Source: CAZJGF01 sp964545665 (GTDB lineage Bacteria; Chloroflexota; Dehalococcoidia; GIF9; AB-539-J10). Taken from it: a stretch of 59,758 nucleotides of DNA. Each line of letters starts with the position of its first letter. The first letter of the stretch is position 1. Shown one piece after another: positions 1 through 8,224 of the stretch. Below the pieces are notes generated by a model. It saw only the letters and a list, made by a program, of their open reading frames with translations, did not search any database and was not told where the DNA came from. Made by a program: the position numbers and the translations under genes. The stretch lies in assembly GCA_964545665.1 (NCBI GenBank), contig CAZJGF010000001.1, positions 1 through 59,758 of the forward strand, read 5' to 3'.

Positions 1-234
1 TCAAACATAGTGGAGGATATCAGAATAGCTACCAGGCCATTGACAAATGAGGAAATCGGTGTTATGGTTCATGTCCATAGAGGGATATCACATGACCGCC
101 AGGGTAACACACAAATTGAGGAGGATAACACTCCAAATCCCCGAGCAGATGAAGTGATGTCGAGGGATGTAAGGAGAATATCAGGTTTCAGTAATGAGAA
201 GGGGGTAGGGTCATTGCTAGCTAGGGGAAGCTAG
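1..234 (+). CDS. Possible 3' end of an unrecognised gene running in from the left edge
   Basis: A reading frame is open from base 1 to a TAG at 232-234, giving about 77 residues without any motif I recognise. It is polar, with many Arg, Asp and Glu residues and no membrane segment. A GTG at 10 could serve as a start but lies too close to the edge for a ribosome site to be judged. It could be the end of an upstream gene or a chance open frame. The following 356 bases contain no gene, so it is not obviously part of the TRAP operon. Confidence 0.2.
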   Translation, partial: SNIVEDIRIATRPLTNEEIGVMVHVHRGISHDRQGNTQIEEDNTPNPRADEVMSRDVRRISGFSNEKGVGSLLARGS

Positions 235-590
235 TAGGGCGATGAAGGAGCGCTGCCTGGCCGGTTCTGGGTTAGCGAGGCTGCTTAGAAACTGATGATT
301 AAGCTGTCCTTACTATGGCGGAGGTTTTTTTGAACCAAGCAAACTCAATCTTTATGGCTTCACATTATTTTCGACTGCTCCATTGGAGGGTTAGCACCTT
401 GACAATAGTGTAGATCAGCCTGGCGTTTTATTGTCTGGGCATTTAGATTCAGGTAGCTTTGGGGGTGAAGCAACAAAAGGGAGGCCTTTCAAAATTAAGC
501 AGACTCAAACGATGTGAAAGGAGGTGATAGAAGAAGAAGTAGGGTTAAAAAATACTCAACAGGCGAAAATCTAGAAGGGAGGTAAGTGAA
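235..590 (+). other. Upstream region of the TRAP operon with an orphan Shine-Dalgarno sequence
   Basis: No gene is visible in these 356 bases. At 518-528 lies a perfect match to the 16S 3' end (AAAGGAGGTGA), but no ATG, GTG or TTG sits at the usual distance after it. The GTG inside it (524) would give only 16 codons, ending at 574. A consensus-like TTGACA occurs at 399-404 but has no convincing -10 box 16-18 bases downstream. The start region of dctP itself carries GGGAGGT at 577-583. The operon promoter probably lies here, but I cannot place it. Confidence 0.35.
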
Positions 591-1733
591 TTGAAAAAGC
601 GAATAGTCATGCTGGTGTTGACGGTAGCAGTTATTGCCGGCCTGGTCATTGTTGGCTGCGCCCCTGAGGCAGCACCGCCACCGGCGGAAGAAGAGGAGGC
701 GCCACCACCAGAAGAGGAGGAGGAAGCCCCGCCAGCAGCGCCGGAGGAAGAGGTGTTCAAAGCGACCTGGCAGGATATTGACGCACCAGCACAATCCCAG
801 TGGTACGCCCTGCAGAACCTTGCTGATAGAGTGAGGAAAGCGTCGGGGGGCAGGCTCGATATCACAGTCCATCCCGAGGGTGAGATAGTCCCGCGAAATG
901 AATGTACCCCGGCCGTGAAAGATAGAGTCGTGGAAATGGCCACTATCACTTCTTCCATGGACGAGGGCCGCATCGGGCCGGCCACTTATTTACTGACTGC
1001 CTCAGGCCTTCCCGCTGGTCCCAGCACGCTAGAATGCATAGTATGGCTATACCAGGGGGGCGGGCTGGAGATATTTAATGAGGTGTATGAAGACTGGTGT
1101 TACGTAATCGGCGCTTCAGCAGGGGCAGCAGAACTCTTCTGCCACTCTAACGAGCCGCTTACCACTGCAAAGGACTTCAAGGGTCTGAAGTTCCGCACCA
1201 TGGGTATGTGGGCTGAGGTTCTGGGGCAATATGGGGCTTCGGTCACAATGCTACCGGGGGCTGAGCTTTACGCAGCTGTGGAGAGAGGTGTCATCGATGC
1301 TTTTGAGTATGGTCCTCCCAGCACCAACTGGTCTCAGGGCTTCCATGAGGTATGCAAGTACGTCGGCCTTCCCGGCATCCAGTCACCGGGGTATGCCAAG
1401 CCCGTTCTGGTGAACAAGGAGTTTTTCGAGGAGCTGCCCGACGACCTGCAGGAACTGCTGACGCATGAGTGTATGCTACTGTCGCTTGACAGCTATGGGA
1501 TTGTGCAGTACGCAGACGCTGAGGCTATGGTAAAGTACGAGGACTATGGCACCGAGTTCTTCTATGTCGAGGAAGACTTTCAGGCAGACATCGCTGCGAA
1601 GAGCAAAGCACTATGCGAAAAATATGCTGCCGAAGACGCCATGTTCGCCAAGGTCTGGGAGAGTCAGAATGCTTTCTTCAGCGTTTGGAGGAGCCTCAGC
1701 GGAATCTTCCCGAAATACACAATATATGACTAG
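591..1733 (+). CDS. dctP: TRAP transporter substrate-binding lipoprotein (DctP family)
   Basis: This is the extracytoplasmic solute receptor of a tripartite ATP-independent periplasmic transporter, which captures an organic acid and passes it to DctQM. The 380-residue product starts at TTG 591, 7 bases after GGGAGGT. It has a Lys/Arg-rich start, a hydrophobic stretch and a lipobox ending in Gly22-Cys23, so it should be lipid-anchored outside the membrane. Residues of about 24-54 are a low-complexity Pro/Ala/Glu tether, and the DctP fold follows. dctQ and dctM lie directly downstream. The ligand is unknown, though the neighbouring hydroxy-acid enzymes suggest a 2-hydroxycarboxylate. Confidence 0.93.
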   Translation: MKKRIVMLVLTVAVIAGLVIVGCAPEAAPPPAEEEEAPPPEEEEEAPPAAPEEEVFKATWQDIDAPAQSQWYALQNLADRVRKASGGRLDITVHPEGEIVPRNECTPAVKDRVVEMATITSSMDEGRIGPATYLLTASGLPAGPSTLECIVWLYQGGGLEIFNEVYEDWCYVIGASAGAAELFCHSNEPLTTAKDFKGLKFRTMGMWAEVLGQYGASVTMLPGAELYAAVERGVIDAFEYGPPSTNWSQGFHEVCKYVGLPGIQSPGYAKPVLVNKEFFEELPDDLQELLTHECMLLSLDSYGIVQYADAEAMVKYEDYGTEFFYVEEDFQADIAAKSKALCEKYAAEDAMFAKVWESQNAFFSVWRSLSGIFPKYTIYD

Positions 1734-1760
1734 GAATTGAGGCTAACTGGGTTCTGGTTT

Positions 1761-1793
1761 CGGCAGCCTGCCACCTTTGGTCGCAGGCTGCCG
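1761..1793 (+). promoter_or_regulatory. Perfect 11-bp inverted repeat between dctP and dctQ
   Basis: The arms 1761-1771 (CGGCAGCCTGC) and 1783-1793 (GCAGGCTGCCG) are exact complements around an 11-base loop. No U-run follows directly, so it is less likely a full terminator than an mRNA-stabilising or attenuating hairpin. Such a structure would let the binding protein be made in excess over the membrane subunits, a common need in binding-protein operons. The functional role is inferred. Confidence 0.6.
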
Positions 1794-1818
1794 AAGGGTT
1801 GTCTTAACAGAGGTTGGT

Positions 1819-2340
1819 ATGACGGTTATAGAGAAGATATATAATCGCATAGGCATGATTAGCGAATGGTCAGGCAGGACAGTAAGGTTTCTGATGATCA
1901 TACTGGTACTGAATATCGTTTATGATGTGTCCGCCAGATACATTTTCAACGCACCCACCGTCTGGTCGTTTGGTTTGAGCTACATGACCGGGACCGCCAT
2001 TATAGCCATGGGCATGTGCTATGTGTATTACCACCACGCCAATGTAAGGATTGACATAATATATTCCAGGCTGCCACCAAAGGGAAAACTGATGATAGAT
2101 GTAGCCTTGACCATTGTTTTTTTCTTCCCCCTGGTTCTGATGCTTACCAAGGTATGGGCGCAGGACACCTGGCAGGCCTACGTTCTTAAGGAGGTATCTA
2201 GCGAGACGATATGGTATCCGCCGCTGTGGCCGATTAAGCTGGTGGTGACAATTGGTTTTGTTCTTCTGTTGTTGCAGGGGATAGCCACTTTTCTCAAGGA
2301 TGTAATATCTCTGGCGAAGGGGGGTAGCGAGCCGTGGTAG
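1819..2340 (+). CDS. dctQ: TRAP transporter small permease subunit (DctQ family)
   Basis: This is the small membrane subunit of the TRAP transporter, with four predicted hydrophobic segments in 173 residues (roughly residues 22-45, 55-75, 92-112 and 135-158). I chose ATG 1819, which has AGAGGT at 1809-1814. The frame is open further upstream to a TTG at 1777, but that start lies inside the dctP-dctQ hairpin and has no ribosome site. The stop overlaps the dctM start by 7 bases, so the two permease genes are probably translationally coupled. Confidence 0.9.
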   Translation: MTVIEKIYNRIGMISEWSGRTVRFLMIILVLNIVYDVSARYIFNAPTVWSFGLSYMTGTAIIAMGMCYVYYHHANVRIDIIYSRLPPKGKLMIDVALTIVFFFPLVLMLTKVWAQDTWQAYVLKEVSSETIWYPPLWPIKLVVTIGFVLLLLQGIATFLKDVISLAKGGSEPW

Positions 2341-3671
2341 AAATAAGTCCCGAGCTGGTAGTGGTGGTAATGTTCGCCGGAGTATTTATCGGCATTCTTC
2401 TGGGTTATCCGTTGCCCTTTGTCGTTGGCGGGGTAGCCATGTTTCTGGGTTGGGTGCTCATCGGCCCCCAGGTATTTACCCTGTTCCGCTTGCGCCTGTG
2501 GGACATGATGAGCAGCTATATCTTGTTAGCCATACCGCTGTTTGTTTTTATGGGGTCAATGGTGGAAAAATCGGGATCTGCCGAGAGGCTCTACTCAGGC
2601 CTTTACCTATCGTTTGGAAAGGTTAGAGGAGGTCTAGCCATAACCACTGTATTAGTGGGCACAGTCTTGGCGGCTTGCGTTGGCATAATCGCCGCATCGG
2701 TAATCACTCTGGGGCTTATTGGCGTCCCCAGCATGTTGAAGCGAGGCTACAACAAGGAGCTAATTTGCGGCTCGGTCTGTGCCGGGGGGAGTCTGGGTAT
2801 CCTTATCCCGCCCAGTATAATGCTGGTTATATATGGTCCCATGGCCGCCATCTCAGTGGGCAAGCTGTTCATGGGAGCCTTTGGTCCCGGCTTGCTTCTT
2901 TCTGGTCTATACGTCAGCTATATTGCGGTTTGGTCCTGGCTCAAGCCCAGTGTAGCGCCTCCAGTGTCAGCGGAAGAGCGGGCTGTGCCTCTAAGGAGAA
3001 AACTATTCATACTGGTAACTGGAATGCTACCCCCGTTCTTCTTGGTACTGAGCGTGCTGGGAGTTATTTTCTTCGGCATTGCCGCCCCAACCGAGGCAGC
3101 CGCCTGCGGTGCATTCGCAGCGACGCTACTGGCGCTGGCCTACCGCCGCCTCAATTGGGAAACACTGAAAGCGGTGATGCTGGAGACAGTGAGGGTTGCC
3201 ACCATGGCTTTGCTCATCGGCTGGAGCGCCTCCATGTTCACCGGCGTTTTTCTCAGGCTTGGAGGTGGTGAAGTAATCGCCAACATGGTGATGGCTGCCC
3301 CGTTCGGCAAATGGGGAGCCTTTGCCCTTATCATGTTGGTGGTCTTCGCCTTAGGGTTTCTTGTTGACTGGATAGCCATTGTCTTCATCATAGTTCCTCT
3401 GGTGGCGCCCATTGTTCCTGAACTGGGCTTTGACCCCCTCTGGTTTGCCATAATGGTCTGCGTTAACCTTCAAATGGCCCTTATGACTCCGCCTATGGCC
3501 CCGGCCATCTTCTTTCTGAAGGGGATAACAAAGCCAGAATGGGGGATAGAAACGGGGCACATCATTCGAGGAATAATTCCGTTCGTCATATTCATAATAG
3601 TCGGGCTTGCTATATGTATCGCTTTCCCCGACATAATAATGTGGCTGCCTCACCAGATGATAAAGTTCTGA
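2334..3671 (+). CDS. dctM: TRAP transporter large permease subunit (DctM family)
   Basis: This is the large permease, which carries the substrate path and the cation coupling. The product has 445 residues, the usual length, and about a dozen hydrophobic helices. Characteristic stretches include GILLGYPLPF near the start, a Gly-rich segment with GILIPPS near residue 160, and MTPPMAPA near residue 385. Translation starts at GTG 2334, inside the end of dctQ. It completes the dctPQM unit at the head of the catabolic island. Confidence 0.94.
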   Translation: MVEISPELVVVVMFAGVFIGILLGYPLPFVVGGVAMFLGWVLIGPQVFTLFRLRLWDMMSSYILLAIPLFVFMGSMVEKSGSAERLYSGLYLSFGKVRGGLAITTVLVGTVLAACVGIIAASVITLGLIGVPSMLKRGYNKELICGSVCAGGSLGILIPPSIMLVIYGPMAAISVGKLFMGAFGPGLLLSGLYVSYIAVWSWLKPSVAPPVSAEERAVPLRRKLFILVTGMLPPFFLVLSVLGVIFFGIAAPTEAAACGAFAATLLALAYRRLNWETLKAVMLETVRVATMALLIGWSASMFTGVFLRLGGGEVIANMVMAAPFGKWGAFALIMLVVFALGFLVDWIAIVFIIVPLVAPIVPELGFDPLWFAIMVCVNLQMALMTPPMAPAIFFLKGITKPEWGIETGHIIRGIIPFVIFIIVGLAICIAFPDIIMWLPHQMIKF

Positions 3672-3737
3672 GCTTCACTGGTGGGTTCAATATGCAAAAC
3701 AATAATTGATGATGTAATATAGACGGAAGGAGGTAAG

Positions 3738-4187
3738 ATGGACAGCAAAACGTTTTCCCAGATTCATCACATAGGAGCAGTAGTCAAGGACATAGAGAAA
3801 AGTATGCAGTATTTATCATCGTTAGGTATTGGCCCATGGGGGCCGATGCCAGGGAAGCCCTTTATGGGAAATAAGAAGCTGCGGGGGAAGCCCGCTGACT
3901 ACAAATTGACGGCAAGATTTGCCCCGCTGGGGCCGATACAGCTTGAATTGGTCCAACCCCTTGGTGGAGAGTGTGTCCAGAAGGAGTTCTTGGAAGAAAA
4001 AGGAGAAGGCATCAATCATCTGGGCTTCCTGGTGAAAGACATCGATAAAACGGTAGCCGAGTTAGCCAAGCAAGGAGTCAATGTCATACAAAGCGGTCCA
4101 GGAACAACCAAGGGCGGCTTTGCTTACCTTGATACTGAGGCGGCCTGTGGCATTACTCTGGAGTTGGTTGAGTGGGATGAGGATTAG
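3738..4187 (+). CDS. VOC-superfamily protein, methylmalonyl-CoA epimerase/glyoxalase-like
   Basis: This is a small metalloenzyme of the vicinal-oxygen-chelate fold with 149 residues and two beta-alpha-beta-beta-beta halves. The first half starts at IHHIGAVVKDIE with a candidate metal ligand at His11. The second starts at INHLGFLVKDID and ends with a metal-binding-type Glu in ITLELVEW. The arrangement resembles methylmalonyl-CoA epimerase, but the VOC fold also serves glyoxalases, dioxygenases and lyases, so the reaction is not settled. The start ATG has GGAAGGAGG just upstream. Its place between the transporter and the dehydrogenases suggests a role in isomerising or cleaving a pathway intermediate. 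Confidence 0.75.
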   Translation: MDSKTFSQIHHIGAVVKDIEKSMQYLSSLGIGPWGPMPGKPFMGNKKLRGKPADYKLTARFAPLGPIQLELVQPLGGECVQKEFLEEKGEGINHLGFLVKDIDKTVAELAKQGVNVIQSGPGTTKGGFAYLDTEAACGITLELVEWDED

Positions 4188-4225
4188 AGTGGGTAATAGT
4201 ATCTTTTGGAGGTGTAGTTGAGACG

Positions 4226-4255
4226 TTGTGCTGCTTTGAAAAGGAAGCAGCACAA
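4226..4255 (+). terminator. Perfect 11-bp hairpin between the VOC and C_GCAxxG genes
   Basis: The arms 4226-4236 (TTGTGCTGCTT) and 4245-4255 (AAGCAGCACAA) are exact complements around an 8-base loop. The following bases are only moderately U-rich (TGTTATTCTC). It may be a weak intrinsic terminator or a processing hairpin that separates the transporter/VOC segment from the next cistron, whose ribosome site is at 4288-4294. Confidence 0.45.
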
Positions 4256-4299
4256 TGTTATTCTCAGCGCCAAATATTAATGATAACAGGAGGTTGAGT

Positions 4300-4830
4300 A
4301 TGTCGAAGGAACCAGCTAGAGAAGAACTTCTGGACAAGGTTGAGGAGACAGCATCGAAATGTGAGAGAGAACTTCATGGTTGTGGACGCTGTGCGCTAGC
4401 AGCGTTGATGCAATGCTTTGAACTGGGAGACAAAACAAGTGCGGACCTGATTTTGAAAGCAATTTTACCGCTGTCGGGGGGGATTGCGCAGACGCGTAAT
4501 ACGTGTGGTGCATTGCTTGGTGGTCTAATGGCAATAGGGATGGTCTGTTTCCCTGGCAAATTAGAGGATGCCACCATGGACGATATTCGAGCAGCAATGA
4601 CACTGGGCAGGCAATACTATCGCAAGTTTGAGAAGGAGGTAGGGAATGTCCGCTGTTTTGATATTCGAGAGGTGGGGTTGGGGCGTTGTTTCGATACTGC
4701 TGACCCAGATGAGTATGATAAATTTGTGAAAGCAGGTGCTTACGACTTCTGCAGCAAAGTATGTGGCAAAGCGGCTCGATTAGCCGCTGAGTTTATTCTG
4801 GAGATCCAGCAGAAACAGCGCGAAGGTTAA
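4300..4830 (+). CDS. C_GCAxxG_C_C family redox protein, copy 1
   Basis: This 176-residue protein belongs to the C_GCAxxG_C_C family, a group of cysteine-rich proteins thought to bind a metal or redox centre; their biochemistry is poorly known. The signature cysteines are visible in HGCGRCALAAL near residue 28, TRNTCGALLGG near residue 68, a Cys near residue 117 and SKVCGKAARLA near the C-terminus. ATG 4300 was chosen because AGGAGGT lies at 4288-4294; the frame stays open to 4255, inside the hairpin. A second copy occurs at 12347, again beside an SDR and an epimerase-like gene, so it is probably a partner of those enzymes. Confidence 0.8.
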   Translation: MSKEPAREELLDKVEETASKCERELHGCGRCALAALMQCFELGDKTSADLILKAILPLSGGIAQTRNTCGALLGGLMAIGMVCFPGKLEDATMDDIRAAMTLGRQYYRKFEKEVGNVRCFDIREVGLGRCFDTADPDEYDKFVKAGAYDFCSKVCGKAARLAAEFILEIQQKQREG

Positions 4831-4969
4831 ATTGCAGTCAATAATAGCCTTTCAAAAGCCGCGATGAATTAGGTCATACCAAGGGGTGATAGGTGGAGTG
4901 GCTTATGAAAGCTCATCAAACCAAATCCCTTACACAGGGCAGCCACGAATTACATAAAGGAGGTTAGCC

Positions 4970-5743
4970 ATGAGGCTAGAGGGGAAAGTGGCGCTAATAA
5001 CCGGTTCCGGCAGGGGTATTGGCCAAACAATGGCTTTGCTCTTCGCCAGGGAAGGTGCCGATATAGCTGTGAACGATATAGGCCTGCCATCTGCCGAGAA
5101 AACGGCTGGGGAGATAAGGCAGATTGGGCGAAAGGCTATCGCCATAAAAGCCGACGTAGGTAATCCTGATGACGTTGATATAATGGTTGACAGGATAATA
5201 AACGAGCTGGGAGGAGTTCATATATTAGTAAACAATGCGGGGATTCTTGATGAGGCAGTCCCCACAATTGAATCGTCAGTGGAGCACTGGGATGAAGTAA
5301 TTAGAGTTATTCTGCGTGGCACTTATCTATGCTGCCGCCGGGTCGGGCAATGGATGACAACTCATAAGACAGGGAAGATTGTTAACATTGCCTCTGTTGC
5401 TGCCATGGCAGGACTCGCCCCGCGGCCTTCCTATGGACCAGCTAAGGCGGCCGTCATCCAGTTGACACGAACCCTGGCTGTGGAGTGGGCACCATACAAC
5501 ATCAACGTAAATTGCATAGCGCCAGGTTTCTGTTTGACGCCCTTGGTGGAGGAGGCATTTAAGAGGGCCAACGCTGATCTGGCGTCAATCGGGAAACATA
5601 TTCCACTTGGGCGTATGGCCAGACCTGATGACATCGCGAATGCAGCGTTGTTTCTGGTCTCTGATGAGGCCGAGTTTATAACCGGGGTGACTTTGCCAGT
5701 CGATGGTGGGTGGCTGGCTTATCGTACACTCCCGAAAGGCTAG
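4970..5743 (+). CDS. SDR-family NAD(P)-dependent oxidoreductase, copy 1
   Basis: This is a classical short-chain dehydrogenase of 257 residues. The nucleotide-binding motif TGSGRGIG is at 11-18, NNAG at 88-91, and the catalytic triad is Ser142, Tyr155 and Lys159. The C-terminal GVTLPVDGGW is typical of FabG-like enzymes. AAAGGAGG precedes the ATG. It oxidises or reduces a secondary alcohol or ketone; the substrate is unknown. It is clearly paralogous to the gene at 13858, sharing the same N-terminal layout and catalytic residue numbers. Confidence 0.88.
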   Translation: MRLEGKVALITGSGRGIGQTMALLFAREGADIAVNDIGLPSAEKTAGEIRQIGRKAIAIKADVGNPDDVDIMVDRIINELGGVHILVNNAGILDEAVPTIESSVEHWDEVIRVILRGTYLCCRRVGQWMTTHKTGKIVNIASVAAMAGLAPRPSYGPAKAAVIQLTRTLAVEWAPYNINVNCIAPGFCLTPLVEEAFKRANADLASIGKHIPLGRMARPDDIANAALFLVSDEAEFITGVTLPVDGGWLAYRTLPKG

Positions 5744-5865
5744 ATTAAGGTCTCTTCTCGTAAGATACCAAAAGAACATCAACAAACAAGCTCAGGGGAA
5801 GCTGGTAAGTAAGTGTGTGATTTCAAGAAGGTTTCCTGAGATCTCAGTCTTGGGTAAAAGGAGTA

Positions 5866-6846
5866 ATGTCTATGGCGAATAGTATGATCACCGGTGGGTT
5901 TGGGTTCGTGGGGCGGCATCTAATCAGGATGCTTTTAGACAGAGGGGACAAGGTTACCGTTTTTGATGCAGTTTCTAGCTCCAAGTTTCTCGAGGACGTA
6001 ATGGACAGACTCACTGTGAAGGTAGGGAACCTCAGCAACTGGACGGATGTAGCCGAGGCGATCAAGGAAAACAGAATCGACGCAGTCTACCACCTGGGTG
6101 CTGCAATTCCGCCGCTGACCGAGCAGGATTCCTCAGTAGCATTCTATAGCAATGTTGTTGGCACTTTCCACATTCTAGAAGCAGCCCGACTCTTCAGTGT
6201 GGGCAGTGTTATCTTTGCTAGTACCCAGTCCTCATATAAGGAGGGCGATGTCTTCATTCCAGATGACTATCCACAGCGCCCCAACACTTTCTATGGCATG
6301 ACCAAGGTCTGCGGTGAACGTCTGGGTGAGGCCTACTGGCGGACGTGCGGCGTGAACTTCCGCGGCGTGCGTTATTGTATCGTCAACGGCCCTGGCCGCG
6401 GCGGCGTCAACCCTGGTCAGTTCGTCATCTGGACGCTCCAGATGGCGGCGCTGGGTAGGGCCTTCAAGGTATTTGTTGAGCCGGAGACCGAGGTGGCCAC
6501 GATCTACGTGAAGGATGCTGCCAAGGCGCTCATTGAGCTGAATGATGCCGAGGAGTCGAGACTTACCAAGCGGGTATACAGTCTGTTTGGCTATTCGGTT
6601 ACTGCCCAGCAACTTGTTGATGCCGCCAAGAAGTACCTGCCTGAGACAAACCTTACCTTCAGGGTCAACGAGGAGATGATGCGGAAGGTGCGTGACCTGA
6701 ACCTACCACGCCGCATGGATATTTCCTCTGCTGAACACGATTGGGGTTTCAAGCCGCAATTCGACCTTGACAAGACTGTCCAAGACTATATCCAGGAATG
6801 TACGGAGAATAGGAGTCTCTTTGACTACCAGATCCCTGAGTTCTAG
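5866..6846 (+). CDS. Extended-SDR NAD-dependent epimerase/dehydratase, copy 1
   Basis: This is a 326-residue extended SDR. The N-terminal motif GGFGFVG (about residues 10-16) binds NAD. A Thr/Ser site lies in FASTQSSY, and the catalytic pair is in YGMTKVCGERLG. Family members act on nucleotide sugars or other hydroxy-ketone substrates, and this one sits among hydroxy-acid enzymes rather than cell-wall genes. The start ATG 5866 follows AAAAGGAG; a second ATG two codons later is also possible. The gene at 12894 is a paralogue with the same motifs. Confidence 0.83.
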   Translation: MSMANSMITGGFGFVGRHLIRMLLDRGDKVTVFDAVSSSKFLEDVMDRLTVKVGNLSNWTDVAEAIKENRIDAVYHLGAAIPPLTEQDSSVAFYSNVVGTFHILEAARLFSVGSVIFASTQSSYKEGDVFIPDDYPQRPNTFYGMTKVCGERLGEAYWRTCGVNFRGVRYCIVNGPGRGGVNPGQFVIWTLQMAALGRAFKVFVEPETEVATIYVKDAAKALIELNDAEESRLTKRVYSLFGYSVTAQQLVDAAKKYLPETNLTFRVNEEMMRKVRDLNLPRRMDISSAEHDWGFKPQFDLDKTVQDYIQECTENRSLFDYQIPEF

Positions 6847-6975
6847 GTGCAAGACTTGTGGCTTCAAGTGTGGTAACGTATAGCAGACTCTGAATGGTTC
6901 TTTTCCTTCCAAGGGCATCCTCCGGATCTCGCGATGTTGGGAAAATAAATATGAAAGGAGATAGGAAGTACAGAA

Positions 6976-7965
6976 ATGGCAAAAGTGTATGTATGCAGAA
7001 GCTGGTTTCCTGACGTACTCGATAGACTCGCCCAGCTTCATGAAATGAGAGTGTGGGAGGGAGAGGATAGTCCGCCACGGGATGTGCTCTTAGCACAGGT
7101 TGCAGATATTGAGGGTCTCATTCCTGTTGGTAACCCGGTTGACGCTGAGGTAATGAATGCTGCTCCAAAGCTAAGGGTAATTAGTAACTTCGGCGATGGG
7201 TGTGATCACATTGATGTGGCTGAAGCCACAAGGCGTAGTATTCCTGTGGGGCACACTCCCAATGTGCTAACTGAAACGACTGCTGACCTTGCCTTTGCCC
7301 TTATCCTGGCATCCGCCAGGCGTATTGTAGAAGGTGACGCTTTTACCAGGCAGGGGAAGTGGAGAATGCATGCTCACCTGGATCTTCCTGGTGTTGACGT
7401 TAATCATGCTATCTTAGGTATAGTAGGATTAGGTAAGATAGGAATGCAGGTAGCGAAACGAGCCAAGGGGTTCAATATGCGGGTGCTTTATTACAGCCGA
7501 ACCAGGAAGGTGGATATCGAAAGCCTTCTGGGGGTGGAATATGTTCCTGAGCTGCACTCGCTTCTTTCCCAATCTGATTTCATAAGCATTACCACGCCGC
7601 TGACTGAGCAGACCAGGCACATGATTGGGGCTGATGAGTTTGCGGTAATGAAGCCGACGGCGATATTGGTTAATGCCGCTCGAGGCTCGGTTATAGACCA
7701 AAGAGCGTTATATGAGGCGCTGAAGTCGCGCCGGATTCTACGTGCTGCTATAGACGTAACTGAGGTTGAGCCGATATCACTTGATGATCCTCTGCTGACT
7801 CTGGACAATCTGACCATTGTTCCGCATATTGGGAGCGCCGTGCCTGCTACGAGGAAGAGGATGATGGCCATGGCAGTGGACCAGCTTATTGCTGGTTTAG
7901 GAGGGGATAGAATAGCTCACTGTGTTAATCCCAGCGTCTATCACGGATCCTCAGAAGAAGGTTGA
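6976..7965 (+). CDS. D-isomer-specific 2-hydroxyacid dehydrogenase
   Basis: This cytoplasmic NAD-dependent enzyme interconverts a D-2-hydroxy acid and its 2-oxo acid. The 329 residues show the split catalytic domain and the Rossmann motif GIVGLGKIG near residue 155. The catalytic residues are Arg in NAARGSVID, Glu in TEVEP and His in PHIGSA. The related (S)-sulfolactate, glycerate and phosphoglycerate dehydrogenases look alike, so specificity stays open. The ribosome site is AGGAAG at about 6963-6968. Together with the UxaA-type lyase and LarA homologue downstream it makes a plausible hydroxy-acid pathway. Confidence 0.88.
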   Translation: MAKVYVCRSWFPDVLDRLAQLHEMRVWEGEDSPPRDVLLAQVADIEGLIPVGNPVDAEVMNAAPKLRVISNFGDGCDHIDVAEATRRSIPVGHTPNVLTETTADLAFALILASARRIVEGDAFTRQGKWRMHAHLDLPGVDVNHAILGIVGLGKIGMQVAKRAKGFNMRVLYYSRTRKVDIESLLGVEYVPELHSLLSQSDFISITTPLTEQTRHMIGADEFAVMKPTAILVNAARGSVIDQRALYEALKSRRILRAAIDVTEVEPISLDDPLLTLDNLTIVPHIGSAVPATRKRMMAMAVDQLIAGLGGDRIAHCVNPSVYHGSSEEG

Positions 7966-8008
7966 TGGAAACAAAAGCGACGGTGTGCAATTAAGCGGGG
8001 TCAAACGA

Positions 8009-8053
8009 AATTTTGAGGATATCTGGGAGGAAATGGCTTACAATAGGTGAAGA
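8009..8053 (+). repeat. Short dispersed repeat, copy A
   Basis: The segment 8018-8053 matches 17096-17131 at 32 of 36 positions, beginning GATATCTGGGAG, and the flank just upstream is partly similar. Both copies lie shortly after a stop codon in a gene-poor gap. Nothing here resembles a known repeat family to me. The matching frames read like DIWE-MA-NR, but the differences are not biased to silent sites, so a coding role is not supported. Confidence 0.6.
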
Positions 8054-8140
8054 CGGAGGGCAGGGTATTGACGTCTTCCCCTCTGTCAAACCCGTGTAGG
8101 GTCTTGGTTAACCTCTTATCCGAAAAGGAGGTGACATTAT

Positions 8141-8224
8141 GTGACAGAGATAGGTAACATAGAAGGGCAGACAAGGTATGAGGAATTTAGGGAGGTTTCA
8201 AGGTGCAAGAAAAAGCAATATTAA
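8141..8224 (+). CDS. Possible leader peptide overlapping the UxaA small-subunit start
   Basis: A near-perfect ribosome site (AAAAGGAGGTGA, 8124-8135) is followed first by ATG-TGA at 8139-8144, a bare start-stop pair. A GTG at 8141 opens 27 codons and ends at 8224, overlapping the next gene's start at 8203 in another frame. This may be a translated leader that couples or restrains the downstream gene. It may equally be a remnant ribosome site. No peptide motif is recognisable. Confidence 0.3.
   Translation: MTEIGNIEGQTRYEEFREVSRCKKKQY

Noticed and set aside
399..431. Promoter with perfect TTGACA upstream of dctP
   Set aside because: No acceptable -10 box at 16-18 bases; the only A/T-rich stretch is 21 bases away and poor.
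495..985. Two long minus-strand open frames opposite the dctP start, rich in Trp/Arg/Leu or Ser/Gly/Ala
   Set aside because: They are antisense reflections of the repetitive Pro/Glu/Ala linker of dctP and have low complexity. The plus frame has a ribosome site, a lipobox and a full TRAP receptor.
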